The notes: generated by a model from the letters alone, not told the origin. 64,000 nt of DNA from Bacillus massilioanorexius (GCF_902374955.1 NZ_CABKRX010000050.1:8693-72692); one strand, 5' to 3'. Shown: positions 53,068-62,025, numbered from the stretch's first letter. A program made the numbers and translations.

Positions 53068-53646
53068 ATGGATAATAAAAAAGAAAGAATTATTCGAGCT
53101 GCCATTGACGTTTTTAAGGAGAAAGGCATCGAAAAAACAAAAGTGTCCGATATCGTAAAGTCAGCTGGTATTGCTCAAGGTACTTTTTATTTATATTTTC
53201 CTTCTAAACTTGCCGTAATGCCTTCCATAGCAGAAGAAATGGTAGATCGGATTATTGTCGCTATAAAAGAAAATGTTCAAAAAGAAGATTCTTTCTCAGA
53301 TCAGCTTACACAATTAATTGACGTTGTCTTTAAAGTGACAGATGATTATCATGAAATTCTAGCTTTAATTTATGCAGGTCTTGCATCATCTGAACATTTA
53401 AAAGAATGGGAAACCATTTATAAGCCGTTTTATTCTTGGATGAGTACATTTTTAGAAGGAGCCAAAAATAATGGTTCTATACGTGAATCCATTCATCCAG
53501 ATCGTACAGCTAAATTGTTAATTGGGCTGATTGAATCTGCTGCTGAACAAATTTATTTATATGATCATAGTAACGATCAAATTGTTCATACACAAAAACA
53601 AGAATTAATAGATTTTTTGAGTCATGCACTAGGTACACAAAACTAG
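53068..53646 (+). CDS. TetR-family repressor of the SMR efflux pair
   Basis: A 192-residue TetR regulator. The N-terminal HTH is classical: KKERIIRAAIDVFKEKGIEKTKVSDIVKSAGIAQGTFYLYFPSKLAVM; the C-terminal ligand domain (about 70-190) matches the TetR_C_33/YerO-like group. GTG 53065 directly precedes ATG 53068, which sits 5 nt after AAGGTGAGTG. It precedes two small multidrug resistance genes on the same strand; a perfect operator lies in the 60-nt gap. It likely represses the pump and itself until a cationic drug binds. Confidence 0.92.
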   Translation: MDNKKERIIRAAIDVFKEKGIEKTKVSDIVKSAGIAQGTFYLYFPSKLAVMPSIAEEMVDRIIVAIKENVQKEDSFSDQLTQLIDVVFKVTDDYHEILALIYAGLASSEHLKEWETIYKPFYSWMSTFLEGAKNNGSIRESIHPDRTAKLLIGLIESAAEQIYLYDHSNDQIVHTQKQELIDFLSHALGTQN

Positions 53647-53672
53647 TGATGCTCAAAAAATTTTAACATCAA

Positions 53673-53693
53673 AATGACTGATAGTCAGTCATT
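53673..53693. promoter_or_regulatory. TetR operator before the SMR genes
   Basis: AATGACTGA (53673-53681), TAG, TCAGTCATT (53685-53693): a perfect palindrome immediately upstream of the ribosome binding site of the first efflux gene. The tetR promoter has a near copy. Confidence 0.8.
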
Positions 53694-53706
53694 AAGGAGT
53701 GATGAA

Positions 53707-54051
53707 ATGAATAAATCATGGTTATATGTTATTTTAACCTGTATTTTTGAATTACTATGGGTGTTTGGTTTTAATACCGCTAGCACTTGGTGGCATTGGG
53801 TGATTATACTTGTGATTATTTTCACAGATTTCCACTTTTTAGCGAAAGCTTGCGAAAATTTACCAACAGGTACTGTTTATGCTATTTTTGCAGGTGTAGG
53901 AACTGCTGGAACCACTTTAATGGATGTGTTTATTTTCGGAGGCACGTTCAGTATAGGAAAACTATTCTTCATCGTCATTCTAATCGCAGGAGTTATTGGT
54001 TTAAAACTAGCTGATAACAAAGTCGATGAAAAGACAGGAGATGTTCATTAA
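53707..54051 (+). CDS. Small multidrug resistance (SMR) protein, first subunit
   Basis: A 114-residue four-span SMR protein: SWLYVILTCIFELLWVFGFNTAS has the essential membrane-embedded glutamate of span 1 (E in IFELLWVFG), then GTVYAIFAGVGTAGTTLMDV and IGLKLADNK. Paired SMR proteins (YkkCD/EbrAB type) form heterodimers that expel cationic drugs or guanidinium-like compounds. This one is the longer subunit, with a hydrophilic tail. The frame opens at 53674, but ATG 53707 follows AAGGAGTGATGA and is the start. It overlaps the second gene by one base. Confidence 0.9.
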   Translation: MNKSWLYVILTCIFELLWVFGFNTASTWWHWVIILVIIFTDFHFLAKACENLPTGTVYAIFAGVGTAGTTLMDVFIFGGTFSIGKLFFIVILIAGVIGLKLADNKVDEKTGDVH

Positions 54052-54365
54052 TGGGTTGGTTATTTGTTTTTTTAGCAGCTTGCGCTGAAGTAATTGGAGT
54101 TGTTGGACTAAAAAAGTACAGTCAAACAAAAAATGTAGGTAATACCATTCTTTATATAGGTGGATTCGGAGCTTCTTTTATCCTTCTATATACTTCTTTT
54201 AATTATTTACAAGTGAGTATTGCTTATGCTGTTTGGATAGGTATTGGAACAGCAGGAGCGGTCCTTATAAATATGATTTTCTTTGGAGAATCCAAAAATA
54301 TTGCACGAATTCTGAGTGTCATCGCTATAATTATTGGTGTTACAGGATTAAAGGCTTTATCATAG
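54051..54365 (+). CDS. Small multidrug resistance (SMR) protein, second subunit
   Basis: A 104-residue SMR protein: GWLFVFLAACAEVIGVVGLKKYSQ carries the membrane glutamate (A-A-C-A-E-V), followed by SIAYAVWIGIGTAGAVLINMIFFGE (typical AYAVWxGxG motif) and a short C-terminus. Coupled directly to the first subunit (TAATG overlap), it fits a heterodimeric pump under TetR control. Close to YkkD/EbrB-type proteins; substrate unknown. Confidence 0.92.
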   Translation: MGWLFVFLAACAEVIGVVGLKKYSQTKNVGNTILYIGGFGASFILLYTSFNYLQVSIAYAVWIGIGTAGAVLINMIFFGESKNIARILSVIAIIIGVTGLKALS

Positions 54366-54502
54366 AAAAGTAGATTGAAGATACTAATAAGAGAGGGGGA
54401 ACGCGATAATTTTCTTCCCTCTTTTTTATTACGTCTTTTTCTATTGATACTCCCCTTTTCGCATCTAAAAGGAATTTGTCCTCTAAGTCTATGTTCTCTT
54501 TC

Positions 54503-54546
54503 TATGAAAAGAAGCTATCTCAAATTTGAGATAGCTTCTTTTCATA
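54503..54546. terminator. 44-bp perfect palindrome, dms operon terminator
   Basis: The 22 bases 54503-54524 (TATGAAAAGAAGCTATCTCAAA is the arm; here given in part as GAAGCTATCTCAAA) pair with 54525-54546 with no loop. It follows the dmsC stop at 54550 on the minus strand and separates it from the SMR genes. Confidence 0.75.
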
Positions 54547-54549
54547 TTC

Positions 54550-55386
54550 TTATGCACCTAACACATAAAATACATATCTGCTCATACCTTCAGCTACAAG
54601 AATAGCTATAAGAGCTACATAGCTTACAGCAACCATTGATTTTTTGTTTGATGAAATAGCATAGAAACCGAAGATAGCCATACCTATGATTTCAATAATC
54701 CAGCGTACAATAATGACAGATTGATAATCTGCTAAGCTTGTAGATGCCGCAGTACCAGAAATCAGAATAACATCTCCATTAAAGGCTGCTAATAATGCTG
54801 CGCCAACTAATTGAATAGCGATACCTACCGCAGCCACAGAAAAACCAATTTTAAATAATTTTTTTGTTACATCAGCATTTTTAATAAATGTTGCATTTAA
54901 GCTCAGCATTAAAATTGCTCCTAGTGTTAACGTCGTTCCGTAGAAAGATAAGAAAGTATTTGCGCTATCCCAACCATTTACTAATGTATTAGAATAAATA
55001 GCTGCCATAGCATAAACATCTACCAAACCTACAAGTGCAGTCACTAATAGTAACCAAGGATTTACTTTCTTTTGAACAAAGAACAATCCAACTGTAATAA
55101 TAGCTAACGCTATAAAGCATCCTGTAAATACGATTTCACGGCTCATCCAAGAATGTCCAAACCCTAGTATTGTATTAAAAGCATGACTTGGTTTTCCTAA
55201 ATGGGCGAATGAAGCACCTAACCCTACAAGTGATAAAACAGCAATAACAATTAATGGTATTCTTAAAGCACTATACGTGTCTACACCATTTTTTTCTAAG
55301 CTTCGATGGAATAACCAAAGTACGAGCATTCCTCCAATGGCTGCCTGCATACTAATTGTAAATATTAATAATGGCCATTCATGCAT
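54550..55386 (-). CDS. dmsC: DmsC-type membrane anchor of DMSO reductase
   Basis: A 278-residue integral membrane protein with eight spans, typical of DmsC: HEWPLLIFTISMQAAIGGMLVLW at the N-terminus and conserved LGASFAHLGKPSHAFNTILGFGHSWMSREIVF. It anchors the DmsAB dimer and passes electrons from menaquinol. It ends the torD-dmsA-dmsB-dmsC operon, 22 nt after dmsB. Start ATG 55386 after AGGGAGGGATTAAG. Confidence 0.93.
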   Translation of the reverse strand: MHEWPLLIFTISMQAAIGGMLVLWLFHRSLEKNGVDTYSALRIPLIVIAVLSLVGLGASFAHLGKPSHAFNTILGFGHSWMSREIVFTGCFIALAIITVGLFFVQKKVNPWLLLVTALVGLVDVYAMAAIYSNTLVNGWDSANTFLSFYGTTLTLGAILMLSLNATFIKNADVTKKLFKIGFSVAAVGIAIQLVGAALLAAFNGDVILISGTAASTSLADYQSVIIVRWIIEIIGMAIFGFYAISSNKKSMVAVSYVALIAILVAEGMSRYVFYVLGA

Positions 55387-55407
55387 CTTAATCCCTCCCT
55401 AATTAGA

Positions 55408-55986
55408 TTATTTAGCTGCATCCTTATGCGGATTGATTACTAGATTTGGTTTTGTAATTTTCGAACTAGGTAATCCTTTGATGTCAGCAGTATCGCCATA
55501 TTTTGCACGCAGCTCATCAATTGGTCCGAAATCAATCGCACGCATAATACAAGCTGCTACACAAGCTGGTTTTTCTCCCGCTTCTCTTAAATCAAGACAT
55601 GTATCACATTTTGTCATCATACCTAGTTCTTCGTTATATTGAGGTGCACCATATGGGCAATTCCATGTACAATATTTACAACCTACACATTTTTCATGGT
55701 CAACCACGACAACTCCATCTTCTTCTCGCTTATGCATTGCACCAGTTGGGCATCCTTTGACACATCCCGGTTCATCACAATGGTTACATGAAATAGAAAT
55801 ATTAAAGGCCGTAACGTTATTAATCCAAGCCCCATCTTTATCCTTAGTAAATTTTCCAGATTCATTTACATATACTCGTCTGAAATTAACCCCAACTGGA
55901 TTATCATTTTTATCTTTACAAGCTACGACACATGCATTACAGCCATTACAACGAGCTTGATCAATATAAAAACCTAATTGAGCCAT
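55408..55986 (-). CDS. dmsB: DmsB-type iron-sulfur subunit
   Basis: A 192-residue ferredoxin-like subunit with four 4Fe-4S clusters: CNGCNACVVACKDKN, CNHCDEPGCVKGCPTGAM, CVGCKYCTWNCPYGAPQYN and CDTCLDLREAGEKPACVAAC, arranged as in DmsB. It shuttles electrons from DmsC to the molybdenum centre of DmsA. The gene is 14 nt after dmsA. Start ATG 55986 after GGGAGGAATAAAAC. Exact terminal acceptor (DMSO, TMAO or another S/N-oxide) cannot be read from sequence. Confidence 0.95.
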   Translation of the reverse strand: MAQLGFYIDQARCNGCNACVVACKDKNDNPVGVNFRRVYVNESGKFTKDKDGAWINNVTAFNISISCNHCDEPGCVKGCPTGAMHKREEDGVVVVDHEKCVGCKYCTWNCPYGAPQYNEELGMMTKCDTCLDLREAGEKPACVAACIMRAIDFGPIDELRAKYGDTADIKGLPSSKITKPNLVINPHKDAAK

Positions 55987-55999
55987 GTTTTATTCCTCC

Positions 56000-58396
56000 C
56001 TATGCTTTTTTTACTTCTGCCAGATTGGTATGTTGAGGATTACAATGGAATGGCGAAGCCTTTTGAGTAGTAAGAACGTTGATTGCTCCTCGTGTATCTA
56101 CACCTTTTCCATCTGGTGTAAACCAACCACCCTGTGGTAATCCTATTACCCCTGGCATAAATCTGCTCGAAACTTTTGCAGGGATAATCATTTTTCCACG
56201 ATCATTAAAGATCTCTACTTTATCTCCAGTTTTAATACCACGTGCATCTGCATCAATCGGATTAATCCAAAGCTCTTGTGTTTGAACCTCTTCCATCCAA
56301 TCACTTTTCTCCCAAGTTGAGTGACAACGTCTCTTCACATGCCAGCCAAAAACTTGAAGCGGATATTTTTTTGTTAATTCACTTTCAGGGCCTTCTTCTA
56401 CTGCCACATGCTTTGGAACAGCAGGGATTTCCTCAGGATTATTCATATCGAATAAGTCTTTAGAGAATAACTCAATTTTCCCAGATGGTGTTTCAAATGG
56501 GTTATTTTTTAGGTCCTTGATTTGATCTGCAAATCGAACCATTGTAATGTCTTTAAACTTATACACTCCATTTTTTTGCATTTCTTCATAGCTTGGGAAA
56601 TTTGGATCTAATTTTTTCGATTCTTCAATTAACCATTTAACCCATTCATCTTGTGTTCTACCTTCAGTAAACTGTTGTTCAATGCCTAATTCAGCAGCTA
56701 GCTTACTCATCCATTCGTACTCAGTTAGAGAGCCATATAACGGTTCAACTACTTTTTGTGAAAGAAAAATATGTTGTCCAAAGCCCCATGGCGGAACTAA
56801 ATCATTTTGTTCAAAGAACGTACAAGTCGGTAAAACAATATCGGAATATTTAGCAGATGGAGTCATATAAATATCTGAAGTTACGATAAACTCACATAGT
56901 GACTCATCTTCTAAAATTTCGATTGTCTTATTAATATCTGAATGTTGATTTACTAAACAGTTACCTGCCATGTTATAAATCATTTTGATATTAGAAGGTA
57001 AGGTTTGTCCTTCCTCAAGGCCTGTAACACCATCAGCAGCTCCCATTTCTTTACCACGAACAATTGCATCAGTATATTTGAAGCAAGGAATACTTATTCC
57101 AAGTGGGTTATCAGGTATTGGGAATTTTTGAAATTTCGCACTAATACCTCCACCTGCACCTGCCCATCCGCCACTAATACCGATGTTTCCTGTTAAAATA
57201 GGCATAACAGAGCCACCGCGAGAAAGCTGCTCACCATTCATATGTCGATTAATACCATTTCCTTGAATCCAAGCCATTGGTTTTGTAGTAGCTACTTCAC
57301 GAGCTAATTGTTTAATTCGACTTGCAGGTAAGCCAGTAATTTTGGCTGCCCATTCTGGAGTTTTAGGTGTTTTATCCTTTTTCCCCATTACATAGCTATA
57401 ATAGGATTCTCCAGCCGGAACACCTTTAGGCATATGAGCCTCATCATGTCCGATACAGTATGTATCTAAAAACTTTTTGTCTTGTAAATTTTCTGAAAAT
57501 ATTACATACGCCATTGCAGCTACTAATGCATTGTCTGTTCCTGGTTTAACAGGGAACCAATCATCTGCAAGTGCCACTTCAGTATCCGTTTTTCTTGGAT
57601 CAATCGTATAGATTTTTGCACCTTTAGCCTTGGCCATACGTAAGTACATATTAAAATGGCCAAAAATCGTTTCTGCTGGGTTCATACCATGTAAAATAAT
57701 GAGTTTGGAATCTAATAATGTATTACAGCTATTTGATGCATCGCCAACACCAAAAGTAAATGGAGTTGCTGCACCATGTTGACCAGCGCTATAATTTGAA
57801 TAACGTCCTAAAAAGCCACCATCTAATGCAAGTAGTCTTTGAATAACTGTATCTCCACTACCAATTTGTCCTGTTTGCCCAGTCGCATATAAACTAAAGC
57901 GGGAAGCAGGGCCATATTTTTCTTTAATGCGATTATTTTCTTTAGCAATGATTTTAATCGCTTCATCCCATGAAATTTCTTTAAATTTACCCTCACCGCG
58001 TTTACCAACACGTTTTAAAGGCTTTTTAATACGATCTGGAGAATAAATATGTCTACGATATCCACGGCCACGAACACAAGCACGAATTTGCGGATACTGC
58101 TCATTATCAGCATTTTCATCTCTTGCATCGTCATCTGTACTTAATCGTACAATTTGACCATCTTTTACATGAGCTTTAATTAAGCATTTCCCACCACAAT
58201 TTAGCGTACTACATGTTGGTATGACTGTAGCATCTACTTTACTCTCTGAGGGTGCGGCACTTGCTTTTTTCACAAGATTACTAGATACCGCAGTGCCTCC
58301 AATAATTGCTGGTGCAGCAACAGCACCTGACCATTTTAAAAATGAGCGGCGTTTCATCTTTATATTTGAGATTTTTTCAAAAATATTCTCACTCAT
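56000..58396 (-). CDS. dmsA: DmsA-type molybdopterin oxidoreductase catalytic subunit
   Basis: A 798-residue Mo-bisMGD enzyme. A twin-arginine signal (MKRRSFLKWSG, residues 14-24, then a hydrophobic stretch ending near ASAAP) directs export of the folded holoenzyme. An N-terminal cluster site (CSTLNCGGKC ... ACVRGRGYR) is present, with one residue more between the first two cysteines than the CxxxC spacing of E. coli DmsA. YSAGQHGAATPFTFG, PGTDNALVAAMAYV and the C-terminal GDKVEIFNDRGKMIIPAKV domain fit DmsA. It overlaps torD by 8 nt, so chaperone and enzyme are co-translated. An Fnr-type box lies upstream of the operon. Confidence 0.93.
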   Translation of the reverse strand: MSENIFEKISNIKMKRRSFLKWSGAVAAPAIIGGTAVSSNLVKKASAAPSESKVDATVIPTCSTLNCGGKCLIKAHVKDGQIVRLSTDDDARDENADNEQYPQIRACVRGRGYRRHIYSPDRIKKPLKRVGKRGEGKFKEISWDEAIKIIAKENNRIKEKYGPASRFSLYATGQTGQIGSGDTVIQRLLALDGGFLGRYSNYSAGQHGAATPFTFGVGDASNSCNTLLDSKLIILHGMNPAETIFGHFNMYLRMAKAKGAKIYTIDPRKTDTEVALADDWFPVKPGTDNALVAAMAYVIFSENLQDKKFLDTYCIGHDEAHMPKGVPAGESYYSYVMGKKDKTPKTPEWAAKITGLPASRIKQLAREVATTKPMAWIQGNGINRHMNGEQLSRGGSVMPILTGNIGISGGWAGAGGGISAKFQKFPIPDNPLGISIPCFKYTDAIVRGKEMGAADGVTGLEEGQTLPSNIKMIYNMAGNCLVNQHSDINKTIEILEDESLCEFIVTSDIYMTPSAKYSDIVLPTCTFFEQNDLVPPWGFGQHIFLSQKVVEPLYGSLTEYEWMSKLAAELGIEQQFTEGRTQDEWVKWLIEESKKLDPNFPSYEEMQKNGVYKFKDITMVRFADQIKDLKNNPFETPSGKIELFSKDLFDMNNPEEIPAVPKHVAVEEGPESELTKKYPLQVFGWHVKRRCHSTWEKSDWMEEVQTQELWINPIDADARGIKTGDKVEIFNDRGKMIIPAKVSSRFMPGVIGLPQGGWFTPDGKGVDTRGAINVLTTQKASPFHCNPQHTNLAEVKKA

Positions 58397-59078
58397 TGTC
58401 GAGGTCCTCCTTTAATGATTTTATATATTCAAAATCTTCTTCTACAAATATGCTTAATAAGATTGCAATACCTTTATAAAAATCACTTGTATTAGAAGAG
58501 TGAATATCATGAGTAAATAGTCTTATCCATCTGTTCAAATGTTCTTTCATCAGCCAATACTGCGTGTAAACACCTTTGGCATAGTCATTCTCTCTACCTT
58601 CTTCCTTCGCAGAGAGCGTATAATTAATTAAATAAGTCATAAACTCTAATTCAATCGCAATGTGATCGTCTGGATCTGTATTTTCATGAATAAATTGCAA
58701 ATCAAAATCCGCTAATTTCTTTCTTATTTGGAATACGGGCTCACCAAAAAGCGATTTATCTCTAGTCACATAAACAGATTCCCATGGTGGAGCTGGAACC
58801 TTTCCTTCTTCATTAAAAATGTAAAATGTAGCTAAATACGCTTCTTTTTCTTCTTCAACAATTTCATCTAAATCTTTGTTAGCTAAACTCTCAAAGAAAG
58901 ACCTCAAATCCTCATTTTCCTCAGATAATACCTTTTTAAATTCAGAAGAAAAATGAGCTTTCCAATGCTGTAATATTTCTTTTGTTAGTGGACATTGAAG
59001 AGATACTCTCAAAAAGGAATAAATCGCTTCTCTTTCCTTACTTATAGACATCAACTTATTGTCTAGTACAACTTCCAT
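58389..59078 (-). CDS. TorD/DmsD-family molybdoenzyme chaperone
   Basis: A 229-residue all-helical chaperone of the TorD family, which binds the twin-arginine signal of the cognate reductase and holds it until the cofactor is inserted. The family block EKVPAPPWESVYVTRDKSLFGEP-like (VPAPPWESVYVTRDKSLFGEPV) and the EPDDHIAIELEFM-type segment (DPDDHIAIELEFMTYL) are clear. The frame extends to 59126, but ATG 59078 follows AAGGGAG by 8 nt. It is the first gene of the dms operon. Confidence 0.9.
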   Translation of the reverse strand: MEVVLDNKLMSISKEREAIYSFLRVSLQCPLTKEILQHWKAHFSSEFKKVLSEENEDLRSFFESLANKDLDEIVEEEKEAYLATFYIFNEEGKVPAPPWESVYVTRDKSLFGEPVFQIRKKLADFDLQFIHENTDPDDHIAIELEFMTYLINYTLSAKEEGRENDYAKGVYTQYWLMKEHLNRWIRLFTHDIHSSNTSDFYKGIAILLSIFVEEDFEYIKSLKEDLDNE

Positions 59079-59336
59079 TTTTCTGTCTCCCTTCTCAAGG
59101 ACTAGATAAAGTGAAACTTTCTTCATTGCGTTCTAGCTAACAGCTAGATGATCAAATCGGGTTCTTACTAGCTGAAATCGATTACTAAACTTTTGGAACG
59201 TTTTAATGTGTGAATCTTAGTAATTCTAATAATTCTTTCATATACACTACATGGAATTAACATTTCCAATGTATGAGATCTTTGCACATTAAAAAAACAC
59301 GTGCTTACCATCCATATCAAATTACCGACTAATCTT

Positions 59337-59352
59337 TGTGATTAGTTTCACA
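59337..59352. promoter_or_regulatory. Fnr/Crp-type box upstream of the dms operon
   Basis: TGTGA-TTAGTT-TCACA, an exact TGTGA-N6-TCACA inverted repeat, as bound by Bacillus Fnr. It is 259 bp before the torD start. A TATGGA -10-like hexamer lies at 59312-59317 (minus strand), placing the box near -41 of a start around 59303. Confidence 0.65.
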
Positions 59353-59511
59353 ATATCGAATCGACTAAATTATATAACTTTTTAAATTAAAACCCTATGT
59401 ACCTGATGCACAAATATGAAGCCCTATTTTTGTACTCATATACAATTGACTAGGAAACATCTGAATTCTCTGCTAAAAAACCATCCTAATAAATACTCAA
59501 ATTCAACAAAA
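59353..59511. other. Spacer between the Fnr box and the LysR terminator
   Basis: AT-rich, no ORF with a ribosome binding site and no other palindrome. The 59079-59336 stretch is the long leader of the dms transcript, without a recognised RNA motif. Confidence 0.4.
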
Positions 59512-59548
59512 AAGCATAAGCTACAAAAAATTGTCCTTTTTGCAACTT
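59512..59548 (-). terminator. Terminator of the LysR gene
   Basis: On the minus strand AAGTTGCAAAAA-loop-TTTTTGTAGCTT is followed by ATGCTTTTTT. Confidence 0.7.
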
Positions 59549-59594
59549 ACACTTTCATTTCTATCTTATAATATGTACTTCTTTGATCATCTGT

Positions 59595-60542
59595 TTAATT
59601 ATCATAATCTAATAGCATTTGCTGACGAAGCCACGACCTTACCGATTTGATAAATTGTTTTGCTGCTGGCGAAAGTTTTTGGAACGATAGTGCTGTAATT
59701 CCAATAGTACGATAATAATCTTCTTCTAAGTCAATAACCGTTATATCATTTAACAAATTGTATAGAACCATTTCGGGAAGTATGGTAATTCCTAAGCCAT
59801 GGCGAACCATAGAAATAATAGCTTGATCATCTGCTACTTCATATTTCACTTGCAAAGATTCATTTTGTTTTTTTAATAAAATTGGAAAATCATTTCCTGT
59901 CCCCCATTTTGGCATGATAAAAGGTTGATTTTTAATATCTTCGAAAGAAATAACACTTTTCCCACTCAAAGGATGATTGCTAGAGAGAACACATCGAATT
60001 CTATCTTTTTTTAACGGAATAAACTCAAGCGATTTCGAGAAAGGAGTTGCTAAAAAGCCAAAATCAATGGAACCTTCTTGCAACCATTGCTCTATTTCAT
60101 AATAATGATCAGCTTCTACTAATTTGATTTGTATAGAGGGATAATGAAATTGAAAGTCCTTAATTATTCCTGGAAGCCATTGTGTCGAAACACTTGTAAA
60201 TGTACCTATTCGAATAGTTCCCACATTAAGGCCATTAATAGCTGCCACTTCTTGTTTCAATTGCTCATTATTCTGTAGAATATTTCGAATATGCTTCAAA
60301 ACTCGTTCACCATTACTCGTTATACGTATTCCTGAACGATCTCTAATTAATAGAGAAAATCCCCATTCTATCTCAAGGCTGGAAATAGCGTGGCTAACTG
60401 CCGATTGCGTTAAACCTAGCAATGTAGCTGCTTTTGTTAAGCTTCCAACATCAACAACTGTACTAAGAATTTCATATTTAGTTAAAGACAGAAAAACCAC
60501 CACACATTCATGAATTATTTTCATCCAAAACATTAAAAACAT
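59595..60542 (-). CDS. LysR-family transcriptional regulator
   Basis: A LysR regulator of up to 315 residues. The HTH is LTKYEILSTVVDVGSLTKAATLLGLTQSAVSHAISSLEIEWGFSLLIRDRSGIRITSNGERVLKHIRNIL; the effector domain (about 105-310) has the usual two-lobed pattern. Typical relatives begin near LSLTKYEI, about 16 residues into this frame, so the true start is probably downstream of 60542 (GTG codons near VVVFLSL). It is divergent from the EamA transporter, the common arrangement for a LysR gene and its target. Confidence 0.9.
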   Translation of the reverse strand: MFLMFWMKIIHECVVVFLSLTKYEILSTVVDVGSLTKAATLLGLTQSAVSHAISSLEIEWGFSLLIRDRSGIRITSNGERVLKHIRNILQNNEQLKQEVAAINGLNVGTIRIGTFTSVSTQWLPGIIKDFQFHYPSIQIKLVEADHYYEIEQWLQEGSIDFGFLATPFSKSLEFIPLKKDRIRCVLSSNHPLSGKSVISFEDIKNQPFIMPKWGTGNDFPILLKKQNESLQVKYEVADDQAIISMVRHGLGITILPEMVLYNLLNDITVIDLEEDYYRTIGITALSFQKLSPAAKQFIKSVRSWLRQQMLLDYDN

Positions 60543-60678
60543 TCATTTTATTTATACAAATTGTACCCTTATAATAGCAATTAGACAATTTTATTGAATT
60601 ATCACTGTGAAGTAAGAAACTATGCTAGTTCACTTTTTTCATATGGTTCATTCATATAGACACTGGGGGACAAAAGGG

Positions 60679-61602
60679 ATGCAGGACATAAAAAAGAATA
60701 ATCAATTAAAAGCAGATGTAATGATGCTATTCGTCACCATTTTTTGGGGTTCATCGTATTTATTTATGAAAGTAGGACTTGACTCATTAGGAGATTTCAC
60801 ATTAATCGCTCTCCGCTTTGGTATTGCTTTTCTATTAGCAGGACTTCTTTTTATAAAAAGAATTAGTAAGACAAATGTAAAAACTATATTTTATAGCTTC
60901 ATTCTCGGTACAATATTATTCATTGCTTTTACTGCATTAACTGCCGGGATGAGATCAACAGCTGTTTCAAACACTGGATTTCTTGTTAGCCTTTCTGTCA
61001 TATTCGTACCAATTATTTCAGCAGTATTTTTTAAACAAATATTCGAAAAAAGACTCATCATTGGCGTATTGACAGCATTACTTGGAATTGCACTATTATC
61101 ATTAAATAGCAAGTTGCAATTAGGCCCTGGGGATCTTCTTTGTATCCTTTGTGCATTATGCTACTCTTTTCATATCATTATTACTGGAAAAGTAACTAAG
61201 CATGTGGATTCCATTGTATTAGGTGTTTTACAGCTTGGTTTTTGTGGAGCTTGGGGAATTCTCTTTTCATTCTTATTTGAGACACCACATCTTCCAAATA
61301 GTTCAGCTGCGTGGGCATCTATTCTTGCATTAAGTATTTTTTGTAGTGCTTTAGGATTTACCATTCAAACTATAGCTCAACAACACACAACTGCTACTCA
61401 TACTGGACTTATTTTTTCACTAGAACCTATTTTTGCAGCCATTTTTGCATTTGTTTTTATTGGAGAAACCTTATCAACGAGAGGTTATATTGGAGCTGTT
61501 GTTGTCTTTATCGGTATATTAATTGCAGAGATAGATTTTTCAAAAATACTAGTCAAGAAGAAAGTACCAGAACAAAGTACAGGGACTAATTTAATTAATT
61601 AA
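60679..61602 (+). CDS. EamA-family (DMT) metabolite exporter
   Basis: A 307-residue drug/metabolite transporter with ten spans in two EamA repeats: MLFVTIFWGSSYLFMKVGLDSLGDFTLIALRFGIAFLLAGLLF and GDLLCILCALCYSFHIIITGKVTKHVDSIVLGVLQLGF, ending GLIFSLEPIFAAIFAFVFIGETLSTRGYIGAVVVFIGILIAE. The family exports amino acids or other metabolites. The frame opens at 60622, but ATG 60679, 8 nt after GGGGGA, gives the usual N-terminus. Divergent LysR gene probably controls it. Confidence 0.92.
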   Translation: MQDIKKNNQLKADVMMLFVTIFWGSSYLFMKVGLDSLGDFTLIALRFGIAFLLAGLLFIKRISKTNVKTIFYSFILGTILFIAFTALTAGMRSTAVSNTGFLVSLSVIFVPIISAVFFKQIFEKRLIIGVLTALLGIALLSLNSKLQLGPGDLLCILCALCYSFHIIITGKVTKHVDSIVLGVLQLGFCGAWGILFSFLFETPHLPNSSAAWASILALSIFCSALGFTIQTIAQQHTTATHTGLIFSLEPIFAAIFAFVFIGETLSTRGYIGAVVVFIGILIAEIDFSKILVKKKVPEQSTGTNLIN

Positions 61603-61629
61603 ACAAAAGAGAAACACTCTCTCTTTTGT
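61603..61629 (+). terminator. EamA gene terminator, first hairpin
   Basis: ACAAAAGAGA-loop-TCTCTCTTTTGT directly after the stop codon, followed by a second, stronger hairpin. Confidence 0.65.
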
Positions 61630-61634
61630 AAATA

Positions 61635-61669
61635 AGAAGTTCGTCATCTACAGTAGATGACGAACTTCT
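61635..61669 (+). terminator. Very stable hairpin with three-base loop
   Basis: AGAAGTTCGTCATCTA, CAG, TAGATGACGAACTTCT: a perfect 16-bp stem, followed by CTTCTCTAGTTTT. It backs up the previous terminator. Confidence 0.75.
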
Positions 61670-61948
61670 CTTCTCTAGTTTTGATTCTTTAATACTTATT
61701 CCCAAAAACATTTTTCCTTCTAAATCCTAACTCTCGTACCATCTTTTCACTCACCATTTTTTTACATAGAAGAATATACAGCCGCCTAGTTATATTGTAA
61801 TATTATTATATTTGAATAATTTGGAGAGAATATAATTATTTAATATATTATCGATATGCACAATTTCCAATAGAGTTTGGGCAAAAAAATAAAATTTTAA
61901 AATAACATATTCTTTTCAAGTATTAACTACTTACTAGTTGGAGGTGAA
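61670..61948. other. AT-rich promoter region of the dicarboxylate carrier gene
   Basis: No gene is seen. There is no Fnr-type TGTGA-N6-TCACA box here. Confidence 0.4.
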
Positions 61949-61996
61949 ATGAACCTATGCACTCTTCTTCCATTACAAGATTCTATATGGAAGTAA
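61949..61996 (+). CDS. Possible 15-residue upstream ORF before the dicarboxylate carrier
   Basis: MNLCTLLPLQDSIWK and stop, preceded by GGAGGTGAA (4 nt to ATG). A second ORF, MHSSSITRFYMEVRPLF, begins at 61957 in another frame. Either could be a leader peptide; no attenuator hairpin follows. Weak. Confidence 0.3.
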   Translation: MNLCTLLPLQDSIWK

Positions 61997-62025
61997 GACC
62001 TTTATTCTAAACTGGAGGAAAATCA

